NCBI GenBank assembly: GCA_039707655.1
Contig: CM077672.1
Location: forward strand, 458,468,390-458,532,389
Source: Elymus sibiricus
Lineage: Eukaryota > Streptophyta > Magnoliopsida > Poales > Poaceae
Reading direction: 5' to 3'
Length of the DNA: 64,000 bases
The position numbers and the translations under genes are program-made. This document shows positions 21,961 to 34,132 of this stretch, in pieces; positions within the stretch are counted from its first letter, which is position 1, and each line of letters opens with the position of its first letter. The notes under the pieces are model-generated. The model saw only the letters and a program-made list of their open reading frames with translations. It did not search any database and had not been told where the DNA came from.

Positions 21961-22736
21961 TATTAACACCGGTTACAATTTAGATGCATACACGAACACA
22001 CGCACCCACCACACACATTCTCGAAAGCCCACACAGTCAAACCAATACAAAGTGGTGAGGAAATCCTCATACAAGTAGGACAAAAGAAAAATAAACGACA
22101 TCCGAGTGAGAGCCACAAGTGCTAACAACGCTACACCGAACGCGAAAACAGGAGACGCCTCACCTAACAAGAGACAACCTAGACTACTGGATAGGACCGA
22201 AACTGCACCACCTACCACTGGACACCGTAGTACCGAATACACCGAGCTACCTCCGGAGTGGGTCGACTCGCCATTGAGACTGCCCTCTCGCTCTAGGCCG
22301 TGGAGCTCCACTCCCGCCAGGAGATGGCAAGGGCTGAGAACAAAGACCATGGGCACACGTGTATAATATAGGAGATCATCGGGATCACCCACTCCAAAGT
22401 CAGGACGCTACATGCCAGGGACAAGGCAAAACCAAAAGCCGCTAGCCAGCAATAACGGAAGGGATTGGGGATCCACAACGACACCCTCAAGAGGGTGATG
22501 ACACCAGGCGCCATCGTCGTCAAGCCCGAGCAGATGGACCAGGGTTTTCACCCAGGAGCCCAGTCACCGTGAGGGGATCCAGAACAATGCCCTCAAGAGG
22601 GGAGCGACACCCGTGGGCGTCGTTGTCCAGGGCGCTGGAGCGCGGAGCTTTCGCTCGGACCCTCACAAGTGCCACCCCACAGAGCCAAGGTTGCTGACTC
22701 AACCCGCGAAGGAGGGGCCGGTGCCACCAGTGGAAG

Positions 22737-23704
22737 CAGTGGCGGACCCAGGAATTGAAGTTAGCTGGGGCGAACATTTAATGTCTAAATTTTTTTCGGT
22801 ACAAATGCAACTCTATTCAACCAAAACTCATAGCATTCAACAACAAAAGAATAAAAAAGGCTCTTAAAAACTAGTAAACTGCTAACATGGACTATTGTCG
22901 CTTGAAATGCTCACTTAGGGCATCTCCAACACTGACCCGCAAATTCCTCGGGTATATGTCCGTTTTTGTGTTCGGACGTGGTCCGCGGATATGATATGGA
23001 AGGGAGCCATCCAACGCATGTGCGGAGAGAGAGAGAAGAGAGGAGGACCACGCGGAGGCTTTTGGTTGGTCAAGTGATGTCCGGACTCCGGTATAGCTCC
23101 CCATGTTTGTCTTCACTTTGCCGGAAAACGGACGTCCGGATCACTTCACGGACCGATGCAAGACCGCGTTGGATTGTAAAAGTGAACAAAAGTGTCCGAT
23201 CAGACGTATACCGGAGTTTTGCAGGTCTCCCTTGGAGATGCCCTTAAGCCACAATATGATCCCATAATTCTAAATTTTAAACGAGACCTACAAAATTATG
23301 AATGCATTAGCACAAGTGTGATGAGAGTTGTATATATGGTCATAGATCGTGAGGGGAACGCTCGATGCGGTTTCTGGATCGATTGGGGATCTTTTTTCTG
23401 TTTGACGAGGAAAGGAAAGGAGAGATCGATTGGGCTCGATGTCGTCTGTTTGGGCCTGTAGGTTGTAGTAGCCCAGTCCAGTCTACCGGACCAGCCCAAG
23501 TCTCTTTCTCCCTCACGTATGGACGTACCCCTTCGATCGCTAAAAAAGAAACAGAGAAGAGCGCCACTGCTTTCTGAATTCTGAAACAGAGAACAGCGCT
23601 GCCGCAGCCTACAGATCGGCAGATGTGTAGGTGGGGGTCGATTCTCCGCCGCCGGCGACCCGGGGCGGCCGCCCCAGCTCGCCCCAATGGTGGGTCCGCC
23701 ACTG
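22737..23704. mobile_element. Non-autonomous hAT element
   Basis: The ends CAGTGGCGGACCCAGG and GGTGGGTCCGCCACTG are inverted repeats, flanked by a perfect 8 bp duplication AGTGGAAG (22729-22736 and 23705-23712). That is diagnostic of the hAT superfamily. It is 968 bp with no transposase and contains a complete Tourist/Harbinger MITE. Its right half has a GGGGCGGCCGCCCC palindrome close to the end. Confidence 0.92.
22918..23243. mobile_element. Tourist/Harbinger-type MITE nested in the hAT element
   Basis: It is 326 bp. The ends GGGCATCTCC and GGAGATGCCC are inverted and flanked by TTA duplications (22915-22917, 23244-23246). The 3 bp TTA target and the GGGCATCTCCAAC end fit the PIF/Harbinger superfamily common in Triticeae. 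It has no coding capacity. Confidence 0.9.
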
Positions 23705-24640
23705 AGTGGAAGGCCTCCGTATCCAAAACAAGGATCGTCACCACCGAAGTCACGACAACACCAAGATCACCCGCCACCCCTCCCCTTGTTATCCACACGG
23801 TCAAGAGGAGACGCCACCACCACTGCAACGCTGCTCGTCGGAGAGCCAACCATGCAGCCTCACCATCCAGGGTCCCGCCCTAGCTTCCAAGAAAGACACC
23901 GCCACCAGGACACCATGTCGTCGAAAAGCGGGCACCTTGAGATAGACAACACGAGGGTGAAACCGTCGTGTCGTAGCACCACCATTGTCAGGGCCGGCAA
24001 CAAAGATGTCGACCACGCACAGAGGACAATCACAGGCCACGGGTGCCAGATCCTAGCTGGATCCGTCCCCCACCATGACCATGAACGGGGATCACCGGCT
24101 CTAGCCAGCAACACGTTGCGGGCCGACTACCCGCCATGCGTCATTGGGGCAGCACCGGCTCAAGGCGTGCGCCGGGGCAGCAGGCCTCCATGGGCCAGAT
24201 CCAGCCATGGAGAAATCCCCAAGTGCCACTGCCGCCCAAACCCTCGATCCTGCCCAGCATCGCCGTCGGAGCCTCACGCACCGCCACCCCATGTCTCCAC
24301 CCGCCCAGGCAAGCCCCTGCCCTATGCAACAGGGAGTCTGCCTGTGTCGCCTGAGAGAAGTCGCCATGCCAAATTTGACGCGTCGCAGCCATCTCGCACA
24401 CGCCCTCCGCCGCATCCCGCACCTAGCGTTGCGCCCTTGAAAGCCGGCTGCATCCCGCGCCACCGTAGCCGTCGACATAGGCCGAGCTTCGCCTGAGAAC
24501 ACCTTCTGGCGGCAGTGAGGTGGGGGGGGGGGGGGGGGCGAGGAGGATCGCCCGACTGTCGTGGGAGCAGCGTGGACAAGATGAAGAGGTCACCTCGTCA
24601 GCCACACACACGCATTCATGCAACGGCTAAGGTACAACCA

Positions 24641-25213
24641 TCCCGTTACCCATCCAATCATAGGCTGATTCTCACGCTTCATCAACTTTTGTAAATGAAC
24701 AGAGACCACAGGTAGGTTGGTCCAGATTTAGACCCAAAAAACGTCTTATATTTTGATACAAAGGGAGTTCGTGGCTACGTTAACCTCAAGAATAATACGT
24801 TTGTGGGCATCATAGTCCTTATCAAATCCTGTCCATGAGCTTCGTGGCACAAGGTAAAACAAAGCCTATCTCCATGCGCATGGCCGGCACACTCTACAAG
24901 TCACACAAATACTTCTTTGGAGCCGTTATAACAAGTAACAACTTCTATATAATCTACTACTAGAAAAATGATACTCTGTTCAGTTTACAAGGAAACTGTG
25001 TGAACAAGACAAGGGCTAAAGCAGAGCACGTAATCATACATGTATGCATGGTGTATAATCTAAAGGAAAAATGACAACCAAATCGGCACCAAAGACAAAG
25101 GCTAGAGCTAGCTGAGCCGATCACAATGGAACTCGAATGAACCTCTGGCATGCCACCAAATGGCTCCCTCTCGGGCGTAACGACGACGAGGTAACAGAGG
25201 ACAAGAGACAAGG
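24641..25213 (+). other. Upstream region of the P450 gene
   Basis: A degenerate MITE end may lie at 24740-24772 (AACGTCTTATATTTTG with AAAGGGAG). No other gene is seen. Confidence 0.35.
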
Positions 25214-25221
25214 ATATATAA
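25214..25221 (+). promoter_or_regulatory. CYP722: TATA box of the P450 gene
   Basis: ATATATAA lies 59-66 bases before the chosen ATG at 25280. Transcription would start near 25245-25250, giving a short leader of about 30-35 bases. Two ATGs at 25230 and 25236 fall upstream of that likely start and are out of frame. Confidence 0.65.
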
Positions 25222-25279
25222 GGCCAAGAATGGCGATGGTGATACGTACGGCTCTGTCAAGCTTCCTCCGACCCCATCA

Positions 25280-26937
25280 ATGGCGGCCATCTTGGGAATG
25301 GGAGCTCCCGCGGTGCTGGCCGCTGTCGTGGGGGCGGCCTGCGGGCTGCTGTGGCTCGGGGCGCGGAGGAGGCCGGCCGACGATCCGATGCGTGGCATCC
25401 CGGGGACGATGGGGTGGCCGGTGGTGGGCGAGACCTTCGCCTTCATCGCCGCCTTCTCGAACCCGGCCGGCATCCTGAGCTTCATGCGGGAGCGGCAGGC
25501 GAGGTACGGCAAGGTGTTCAAGACGTACGTGCTGGGGCGGACGACGGTGTTCATGACGGGGCGGGAGGCGGCCAAGATCCTGCTGTCCGGCAAGGACGGC
25601 GTGGTGAGCCTCAACCTCTTCTACACGGGCAAGCAGGTGCTGGGCCCCACCAGCCTGCTCACCACCAACGGCGACGAGCACCGGCGGCTCCGCCGGCTCA
25701 TCGCGCAGCCCCTCTCCGTGGACGCTTTACGGAAGCACTTCGCCTTCATCGACGGCCTCGCCGTCCAGATCCTCCGCTCCTGGGCCGGCCGCGGCCGCGT
25801 GCTCGTCCTCGACGAGGCCTCCCAGTTCACGCTCAAGGTCATCGCCAACATGCTCGTCAGCCTGGAGCCGGAGGGGCCGGAGCAGGAGGAGTTCCGGGCA
25901 AACTTCAAGGCCATCTCCTCCTCCTTCGCGTCGCTGCCGCTCAAGCTCCCCGGCACGGCCTTCCACCGCGGCCTCGGCGGCCGGAACCGGATGTACGCCA
26001 TGCTGGACGCGGTGATCGCGCGCCGCAGGGCCGGCCAGGTCCGCGAGGACTTCCTCCAGACGCTCCTCATGAAGCACGCCCGCGGCCAGCAAGGATCGTC
26101 GGACCCGGCGGAGGAGGAGAAGCTGACGGACGCGCAGCTCAAGGACAACATCCTGACGCTGCTGGTGGCCGGCCACGACACCACCACGGCGGGCCTGACG
26201 TGGCTCGTCAAGTTCCTCGGCGAGAACCCCGACGTGCTCGCCAAGCTCAGGGAGGAGCACATGGGGATCCGGGCGGGGCGAGAGGACGGCGAGGGCGACG
26301 GCCTGAGGTGGTCGGACCTGAGCAGCATGCCGTACACGACCAAGGTGATGAACGAGACGCTGCGTCGGGCCACCATCCTGCCGTGGTACTCGCGCAAGGC
26401 CGCGCAGGACTTCAGCATCGACGGGTTCGAGGTGGCCAAGGGCGCGTCGGTGAACCTGGACGTGGTGTCCATCCACCACGACGCCGGCGTCTTCGCCGAC
26501 CCCGAGCGCTTCGACCCGGACAGATTCGACGTGCGTGGGCCGTGACCCTGGCCTAGCATAGCTTCCTTTCTTCCTCGTCTCCGGCGAGCAGCCCAGCTAG
26601 CTGACGACTCGACTGACATTGTGCAACGCACATATATGCAGGGGGCGCTGAAGCCGTACAGCTTCCTTGGATTCGGCAGCGGGCCACGGATGTGCCCCGG
26701 GATGAGCCTCGCCAAGCTCGAGATCTGCGTCTTCGCCCACCACCTCGTCTGCACATACGAGTGAGTCGCTGTGCCCTCGCCGGCGAACCCTGCCGCCGGC
26801 CACCGTGTCCAATGTCTAGCACTGATGCTTGTTTTCTGTGCAGCTGGAAGGCGCTGGAGGATGACGCCTCAGTGCAGCCGACGCTGGTGCGCATGCCCAA
26901 GAACAAGTACCCCATCGTCGCCACCGCGCTCCCCTGA
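25280..26937 (+). CDS. CYP722: Cytochrome P450, CYP85 clan, CYP722-like
   Basis: The model has three exons: 25280-26530, 26642-26760 and 26844-26937, with GT-AG introns of 111 and 83 bp, giving 487 residues. An N-terminal membrane anchor (residues ~8-27) is followed by a Pro-rich [14 protein letters not shown] hinge, the I-helix oxygen motif AGHDTT (297-302), the ExxR pair Glu359/Arg362, the PERF motif at 408-411, and the heme loop [10 protein letters not shown] with Cys435 in exon 2. Phrases such as [17 protein letters not shown] and [13 protein letters not shown] point to CYP722. Family knowledge: dicot CYP722C oxidises carlactonoic acid to canonical strigolactones, and CYP722A/B members hydroxylate it; grass members are mainly CYP722B. 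The exact substrate here is inferred. It probably sits in the ER membrane. All catalytic motifs are intact. Confidence 0.9.
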
Positions 26938-28238
26938 TTCCAACACCGACTCCGGCGACGGCGAGGCGGCCACATCTGCTCGGCTCGTGTAGATTGATTC
27001 CGCACATGGTGAATCGGACCGGCACGTACTCTACCGATCGATACTGCCATCGGCGTAGGTAGCCAGGCAGCGATATTTTGAGGTTATTTGTACCGTATGG
27101 ACCAACTATATGCAAACTTTACTTATATTAGCAATAATACTATCAATCCAGCAAGCACTTTTTCTTAATCCACATCCAGAGACATAGGATGAACAGGTCA
27201 TGAAGTTAATTAAACAAGGAAAAAAAATAAAGTGAACAAAAAATCTTGATCAACAATCTAAAAGAAAATCTTGACCAAACATGACCTATCTGATGGACAT
27301 GTAACCTTGCAATGCCACACTATAATACACTACACACTAACGGAACCTGCTACTCCGGTGGTGCATTGCCAAAGACGAACAACAGCCAGGTAGCTTAGCA
27401 TTATCATCTCTCACGACGAGGAACACGGCCCAATGATGCATCTCTAGCAACGAACAAACGGCACAGCTCAACGAAACAAGGAAACAGCAGCTAGCAAACT
27501 CCAGTGACCAGGTAGCAAAGCCGACCAACAGCGGCAAAGGCACAAGCATCATTTTTAGGCAGGCTGCAGAGAAGCAGGGGTCCTCCAATGGCTATATGGT
27601 ATATTGGCACAAATTGGAATCAACCAACACGACCTCAGTTATTATTGGACAACAATGGAAGCAACCCAGAACAAAAGAAGCAACCAAAAGGAAGCCTGCC
27701 AAAACAGAAAATCATTTAAGATTGATAGGTTAACTCAATCTCGAAAACAGAGCATTGAAAGAGATTACCGGTTTGCTTTTCCTTTTACAGATCGATGATT
27801 GTCACCTCCCCCTTTTCTTGTGATGAATTTTTCAAGCAAAGTTTAGTTGATTGTTTCCTTCCCGGTACCACAGGAACAACAGCATGGTATGCCTGTCCAA
27901 TCCCACGTAACCCACGATCCCGCATGAGCACAACCAACATGATGGAGCATCAACACACACCGCGACCAAAAGCCACCTCTCAACCAAGCAAGAACCACCA
28001 AGCAGCGTATCAAGCAAACATGCAGGGCCCAGCGCCAAGCATTATGGCCGAGTCATGTGACTCACATTAACCAGGAAGCAAATAATAAGCAGGTCAGTAA
28101 TAGGGTCTCTGTAATAAAGGATCTGCTTACTCACGGTACATCATCATAGTTCAAATACATGATCACAAAGTTTCAAACATAAGGAAATACACTTCATGAT
28201 AGCAGATAGGGTTTTCATACCTGGATGAAACACAATTC
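26938..28238. other. Intergenic region between convergent P450 and RZ-1 genes
   Basis: It holds the P450 3' UTR and, from the right, the RZ-1 3' UTR. A good minus-strand donor CAG|GTATGA at 28221/28220, 18 bases after the RZ-1 stop, suggests a possible 3' UTR intron. No other gene is recognised. Confidence 0.4.
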
Positions 28239-29380
28239 TCAAGATCTAGGCCATCGGTAGGGACCTGATCGGTCACGACTGTAACGGTCACCCCCGCTTC
28301 CACCATCACGGCTACGGCTAGAATATCGGTCACTGCCACGCTCAGATCGATCACCGTCACGGTTAGAACGGTCGCCACCACGGTCAGAACGGTCACGGTC
28401 GGAACGTTCGCCGCCACGGTCAGAACGGTCGCCACCACGGTCAGATCTGCCACCACCATACCTATCATCTCTGCCACCATATCGGTCACCTCTCCCGCCG
28501 TCACCATCTGGGCACTCTCTAGCAAAGTGTCCAGGTTTGCCGCACTTGAAGCAGTCCCCACCACCACCACCACCACCACCACGCGGCGCACGACCACCGC
28601 CATAGTCACGGCCACGGTCACCACGAGACCCACGGTCACGATCAAAATCACGGTCACCGTTACGATCTCTACCAACCCCTTGAGGCTGAGCTTTATCAAC
28701 AGTGATGGCCCTCCCTTCCAAGTCCAATCCATTCATGTCCTCGATAGCTTCTTCCATGGCTTTCTTCTCATCAAAGGTCACAAAGGCAAATCCACGTGAA
28801 CGCCCAGAAAACTTGTCCATGACCACCTGCACATTACCAGAAAACAAACATGAATAAAAGCTCATGATGAATAAACGGCAAAGTGTATATGTGGAATAGT
28901 TGTGAAGGTAAGAAAAGGCATCACTCAGTCAACCAATATAAAGCCAATATTTGTAAAACAATACAGGAACTAATAACAAGTAAACAAAAAACACTCCACA
29001 TATAATCAATACTGGGAAATGTACAGATATGCAACCGTATGTCCTAAAGCTCTATTGTATCAAGGTTGGACACAGAACTGAGGAAAAGATTGATCTCTGA
29101 GACAAAATAAGTAAATAACTAGTGATGAAAAGAGTCCAGTAGAAGGCATAAAAATTGCTTCATCAATGCTCTATCAGACGCTGAGCGTAGGATCAGGAAA
29201 ATAATTCGAACATATGCAGTTGTTGAATCGTAAACAGATAATCAATGACCAAGAGATTGTGTACGTCACCTTTGCCTCGGTAACTTTGCCGTATTTTGAG
29301 AATGCATCCTTGAGGCTTTCATCAGTTGTGGACCAGGACAGGTTCCCAACGAAGCATCGGTACTCATCCTCATCAGCCAT
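28239..29380 (-). CDS. RZ1: RZ-1 type glycine-rich RNA-binding protein with CCHC zinc knuckle
   Basis: The coding exons are 29270-29380 (37 codons) and 28239-28826, joined in phase 0, giving 232 residues. The first exon carries RNP2 (CFVGNL, 9-14). The second carries RNP1 (RGFAFVTF, 48-55), completing one RRM of about 80 residues. Then come an Arg/Asp/Gly-rich linker, a GGGGGGGG run, and a CCHC zinc knuckle [14 protein letters not shown] (Cys129, Cys132, His137, Cys142). The tail is built of [16 protein letters not shown] repeats. This is the architecture of plant RZ-1 proteins, nuclear RNA-binding factors linked to cold response and splicing. The gene faces away from the next gene to the right. 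A second intron (29383-30179) lies in the 5' leader. Confidence 0.93.
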
Positions 29381-30262
29381 CACTGCGAGGATAAACAAGC
29401 ACATCCAACACATGGGCAGGTAAGAAATCGTTAGAACTTGCCAAAAGAAGGAGAGCAATATATTTGGCGATCAACAAGTATTCGGTTGATTCAACCTCCT
29501 AAGCGGTAAGTGCATCTTAAGCAGCAAAAGAAAGCTGACCATGGCAATTTATGAATAGGCGGTATCAGCTTATCCAAGCTAAACTGCATATCTTTTTTGT
29601 GGAGAAGAGGATGCTTTACTGGAAGCAGAGTAGCAGAGCAGAGAAGCTGAAACACGTATGAATAAGAGACAGAATAGAAGCTGAACCGCCTATGGACATC
29701 AAACAGAATGGTCCTCGCTGTACTGAGATGCCCCTGGCTAACTTGCAAAATCAAGGAAAAGCGATTCTGCTGGATCTTCTTCTCTGTGCACTGTGTCTTG
29801 AAATGAATTTTACAGAAGGCTCAACTTAATTTCTTAGCATATGCCGTAAAAAGCATGCTGGACGAACTGCCTAACAGCGCTACAGTGAGCTTAAATCTTA
29901 GATGCACGTTCTGCCGTTGGGGGGATTCGTCCCGGACGCAGAGCGAGCGCCAGAAACGCAGGCATCAGAGTAACAGATTACAGACCTGGGCAATCACTCG
30001 ACCTGATTCTACAACGCTCTCTAACCAAATCAGACTCTACTATCCGAGACGCAAACAGGGCCGAAACGCACGCAATCAGAGAGCTACCACGGCCATGTCG
30101 CGTCGCAATCAAAAGTCCATCTCCTGGACAGGACGGGGCGGAAGCAGGGGTTGGGGGGAGGCGAGAGATCTCATCTCACCTGCGAGCGAGGAGCAGGAAG
30201 ACGAAGACGGCTTGGGAAGCGAGGAGGAACTTGGTTGACCGGAGATCGGCGGGGGAGAGACC
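29381..30262 (-). other. RZ1: RZ-1 5' UTR exon and leader intron
   Basis: A donor CAG|GTGAGA at 30180/30179 and an acceptor CGCAG|TG just before the ATG (29383/29382) define a 797 bp intron in the leader. The first exon would span about 30180-30262. Transcripts are needed to fix the start. Confidence 0.6.
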
Positions 30263-30287
30263 GCGTCGTACAGTAGTGGCGCGGGGA

Positions 30288-30294
30288 TTTTATA
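30288..30294 (-). promoter_or_regulatory. RZ1: TATA box of RZ-1
   Basis: On the minus strand TATAAAA lies about 30 bases upstream of the inferred start of the leader exon, in a GC-rich context. Confidence 0.55.
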
Positions 30295-30713
30295 TGGCAA
30301 TCCCACCCAGAGTGGAAACGTTAGAACCCTAAATCCCAGCGGCGGCGCCAGATATTTTCCTTCCGTGGTGGGCGTGACAGGGCAGGCGGAGCCGGACGTA
30401 ACAGTGGGAATCTTCGTCGTTAAGCGTGGGATCAGATTCAGACAGGCCGCCGCGTGCTTCGGGAAGCTCTTTCCTTTCTTTCCCTCGGTTCGCTGGGCTC
30501 AGAGCCTACCTGGTGGATGGGCCGCGTGTACATGCTCGAGGGCAGCCCGCACCCTTTTTGGTACTATGTAGATATATTTTTTTGGGTTTTTTTTTTAATG
30601 TAGAGTTTGTTGAATAATGCGAGCACCAGGACTTGAACTTGTTGAGAGTGGAGCCAACAAGTTCTTATATACTAGGGGGAATTGCCTAAAAAAAATAGGG
30701 GGAAAATTCGTGT

Positions 30714-30716
<3 letters not shown>

Positions 30717-30744
<28 letters not shown>
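30717..30744. repeat. TA dinucleotide microsatellite
   Basis: About 14 AT/TA units in a row, preceded by AAAA. Confidence 0.9.
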
Positions 30745-31697
30745 GGGAAAAAAAAGAGTGGAGCCAACCCTGTCCACGGTACAGCTAAACAACAATTATG
30801 CCCTTCCTAAAAAGCAATTATGCTTTCGGTAGGAAAACAAAAAATAAACATTACTCCGCTCTCTTCCCCTCTTGAGAGAAGGCAGGGGAGGGTTCGCATT
30901 GAATGACGGCGTAGCAACGGTTTTCAACCCCTCCCACCCTCCATCTATTGATTCGACAATAATGTGAGTTTCCGTTTGTACATGAAGGAAGGCGCAGTCG
31001 TCCACTCGATGGCGACATGTTTTATTTCTCCGTGGCGTGCCTGGTGGTTGTTGTTTGTCGCGTCAAAGATCATGGTTGGAGGTTTGTCCGTGGAGGATTT
31101 GGCGTTCTTCCTCGGCATCGTCGACGGATCCAGGCCAAGGTCAACAAGGGAACATTCCCCCAGGCCCCAACCATCATACCGCATCGACAATTGTCTTGTG
31201 GCTCGCATCGGTTATGCACATAGCCTCTCAAAGCCTCACACGTGATGGCAATAGCCTCTGGCATGTGTAACGGTGATCCTGGAGGTTGGCGGCGGTTGCA
31301 GGATGGGTGTGTGCAGGGAGCCTAAAGGACTCATCTTTAATGATGTTTTCCCTATGGCACTTTCCGACAAAGTTTTCAAAACACATGCCGTCTTCTTAAT
31401 TTCTCTAGCAGATCTCGTGTGTGTTTTTGTATCACTGTATTTTTTTTTGTTTCTCTGCGTAAAACTTGCATGCTTTTAACATTACAGAAGCTAGATTTCT
31501 TCCACCTCATAGTTAATGCAGACACTTTTACGCATTGCCCTTTTAAGTTCCGATGCTACTCCAAACTCTATAATACACTACCCCAAATACAATCAATAAA
31601 TAAAAAAATAAAATTAGCATGGCCGACGTCAACATGCCATTGTTCTCGAGCACGGCGTAATAATACGCAACCCATCCTCAACACACGACAACATATA

Positions 31698-31759
31698 CTC
31701 CATCCGTCCCAAAATAAGGAAGGTACAAAGTTGAGTCACTTATTTTGGGACGGAGGGAG
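31698..31759. mobile_element. Stowaway MITE, 62 bp
   Basis: CTCCATCCGTCCCAAAATAAG and the complement of TTATTTTGGGACGGAGGGAG pair across the element. TA flanks it (31696-31697, 31760-31761). Confidence 0.88.
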
Positions 31760-32679
31760 TACAATAGATCATTGTGAGTGCTACTAATCTTTATAATACA
31801 CTAATGTAAGACGTTTTTTGCGGCTTAAATTGAACGTGGGCTTCATTTTCTCCGCATGAAATGTTTCATGAATACAATGGACGATCTAGAAATACACACG
31901 TGCCTTGCAAACGGTTCCTCCCTTTGCTTCACGTAAGCAATGATGCCAAGGTATCTCACACGCATCGCGTCATCGGTTTTTCCAGCCAGCATTTGGCCGA
32001 CTGCGCCGCACGAAGGGAGAAGGAAGGGGGCAGGAAAATAGGGGGCGGCGCGGCGGAACGGAAAGCGGAGGTAGGAGAGAGAGGAAGCAGACTCAGTTCT
32101 CGATCTCCGAGGTTGGTGGCGGTGGCTAGGGCTGGCAGCCGGCGGTCGTAGCAGATCAGATCCGCGGGTGGCGGCGCAGAGATAGACGAGACTCCCCGGA
32201 GCTTCGGCCGGACCGGCCATCCGATTCCGCAGCCCGCCTCTGCGATGGTTCGATCTCCGCCCCCCACCCAGCAGTAATTTTAATGTCCTCCTAGGGTTCA
32301 AATTTGGGCGAGATCATCGCCGGATCCCCCGGGCAGTTCTCGTGCTTGGACGGCCAGGCCGGTCTCGATCCGTGGGCGCTGCCAAATTCCCCATTTCCTT
32401 CCTGTGTGAGTTCGTCGCGGCACTGTGGAAAGCTGGGCACTGCGATCCCTCTAACCCCACAGCCTGAACTTTGATAAATACACTGCTAGTACTTGATATA
32501 GCCTCTTTGTGTTCTTCCATTTTTGGGGATTTTTGCAGTACACATGAATAGGCATTAGGCTCGTGTGTGCTGTACAGATCGTTTCGCGGCTTTGATCCCT
32601 CCGCAGCCGACATGGAGATTCTGGCGTGCTGACGGTGACGCTTGTTTATGTAGGTCTCTGGCTGCTGCTGACTGGAGTG

Positions 32680-34132
32680 ATGTATTTGAGACCGGTAATG
32701 ATAATCTTCCTCCTGCTCGTGCTCATCATAACATCGCAGTTCGAGTGGAAGCAGCAGATCGGTGAGGCCGAGGCGAGCCCGGAAGCTACCCGGCGGGGGC
32801 AGCAAACATTGGTCGCAAGGGAAGATGCCGTTAAAGAGAAAGTGAGTGAGCCGCTCCCGGCGTTCTTGTCGTTTGTTAAATTGCACTCGCTCTACGTTCA
32901 TTTTTAGGGCATACCCACCCCTATCATTCTGTTTCATTTGATATTAAATACTCCATCCGTCCCAAAATAAGTGTCACTGATTTAGTACAAAGTTAGTACC
33001 ATCATTTATTGATACTAAATTAGCAAAATCTAAGACGTTTTGGTAGGCTATCTTCTTGGAAGCACCACCATTTACTGCTATTGTTTGTTGTGCTACCTTG
33101 TTTTGTGTATGTTCCCAGAATTGGTGCTGGCATGCAGTAGCGTTGCAAATAACTTTGAGCATACATAGATTGAAAGTTTGAAACGACCACAGGAATTATA
33201 CTCCGTGAAAACGCCTAGTTCTTTTTGCTGCATTTCAGCCTTGTCTAGCAGCCAACTGCCCCGTCTTACTTTTTCTGATACAGCTATAGTGTTGATCCAA
33301 ATAATTAAATTGTATGGCATGAGCCGTCTTCAAATAATGTGTGTGCTTTTATGTCCAATAGTCTATGTTGTCTCTCTTCCGTTTCCATTTAGTTCTATGC
33401 TGCAGTTCAGTTTCTAGAAAGTCAGTTTTGAGTTTTGCGCATTCCCTCCCTGAACTTTCACAGTGTATGCAAGTATCGCTTAGTGAAGAAATTCGAGTGA
33501 TCCGTGCAAGTTTCATGCTCATTTATTCACTTTCTGATATATTTGGAGCATACAGAGTTAGTCCTGTTTCTTTGTCTCTATGGCGCTACTTATACCCTTT
33601 CTCAATGCCTCTGCTTTGTGATGGATCTGATGGTAGAACTGTAGAACATGAATAGCATAAATATCTGTTTGTTATCTGAAGAAAGAGCCAATGGCTTTAT
33701 TTTTAGAAGATGTATGCAATGTTTCCTCAATTTATAATTGGTACATTATGCAGCTAGGCTTACTGGTCCGGTGATTGCTTTATTACGTAGGAACTTATAG
33801 GGAAGTATTATGTAAGAACTGATTGATAGCACTTCATGCGAGTTTTTGATAAGCATGTGTTCAGTACCAGTACCTCTGACACTCAAGGCGGTTTTCTTGT
33901 TTCCACCCCCTTTCTGTGGATTCAAACATTACCCACTCACAAGTTCATCCATCTTCTACAGATAATACTGGCGCAGGAGAAAAACATCCAGCAGCTCACC
34001 GAGCTTATCCAGAGCCTCCAGGTGCAGCTACTGCATTGCCGTGGCGGCAACAGTACTGCTCATGGCGCCTCCTCGAATCGGTCTTCAGCCAGTTACACCG
34101 AAGCGGAGGGACATGCGATAGTCAATGACTGA
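32680..34132 (+). CDS. Small conserved plant membrane protein with C-terminal coil, 5' end doubtful
   Basis: Two exons are visible: one up to 32841, with donor AAA|GTGAGT, and 33962-34132, after acceptor TCTACAG. The frame is open from 32626, but its first ATG is at 32680 (MYLRPVMIIFLLLVLIITS), giving 110 residues: one hydrophobic segment, a polar stretch, then a coil-forming tail (EKNIQQLTELIQSLQVQLLHC). Upstream in the same frame, GLWLLLTGV looks like conserved protein without an in-frame ATG. An ATG at 32612 (MEILAC) meets a stop at once. Small indels therefore seem to have broken the original N-terminus. I remember plant homologues beginning near MEILAC-W but cannot verify this. Function unknown. 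Confidence 0.65.
32951..33055. mobile_element. Stowaway fragment in the intron
   Basis: One end, CTCCATCCGTCCCAAAATAAG after TA, plus internal sequence ending TAAGACGTTTTGG. The matching right end is absent, so this is a broken or diverged MITE. Confidence 0.5.

Larger units (their letters stand above)
21961..24640. mobile_element. GC-rich unclassified repeat, host of nested DNA transposons
   Basis: Excluding the nested hAT element (22737-23704) the sequence is GC-rich and repetitive, with phrases such as CCCTCAAGAGGG (22487-22498, 22589-22600) and G/C-heavy degenerate frames up to 269 codons without any domain. A G run sits at about 24522-24538. It resembles a class of gene-like sequence found in grass LINE or Mutator elements, but I cannot assign it. 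Confidence 0.4.
30296..32579. other. Intergenic region with small repeats
   Basis: It contains a possible Au SINE scrap (30611-30642, TGCGAGCACCAGGACTTGAAC), a TA microsatellite, a Stowaway MITE and short unsupported frames. The GC-rich stretch at 32000-32330 is probably the promoter and 5' UTR of the next gene. Confidence 0.4.

Noticed and set aside
23687..24496. 269-codon plus-strand frame
   Set aside because: GC-rich, low-information sequence within a repeat; starts at the hAT right end and has no recognisable domain.
25621..26754. 377-codon minus-strand frame
   Set aside because: Antisense shadow of the GC-rich P450 exon; no domain, and the sense frame has every P450 motif.
28163..28732. 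Val/Thr-rich 189-codon minus-strand frame
   Set aside because: Shadow of the RZ-1 Arg/Asp/Gly repeat exon in another frame.
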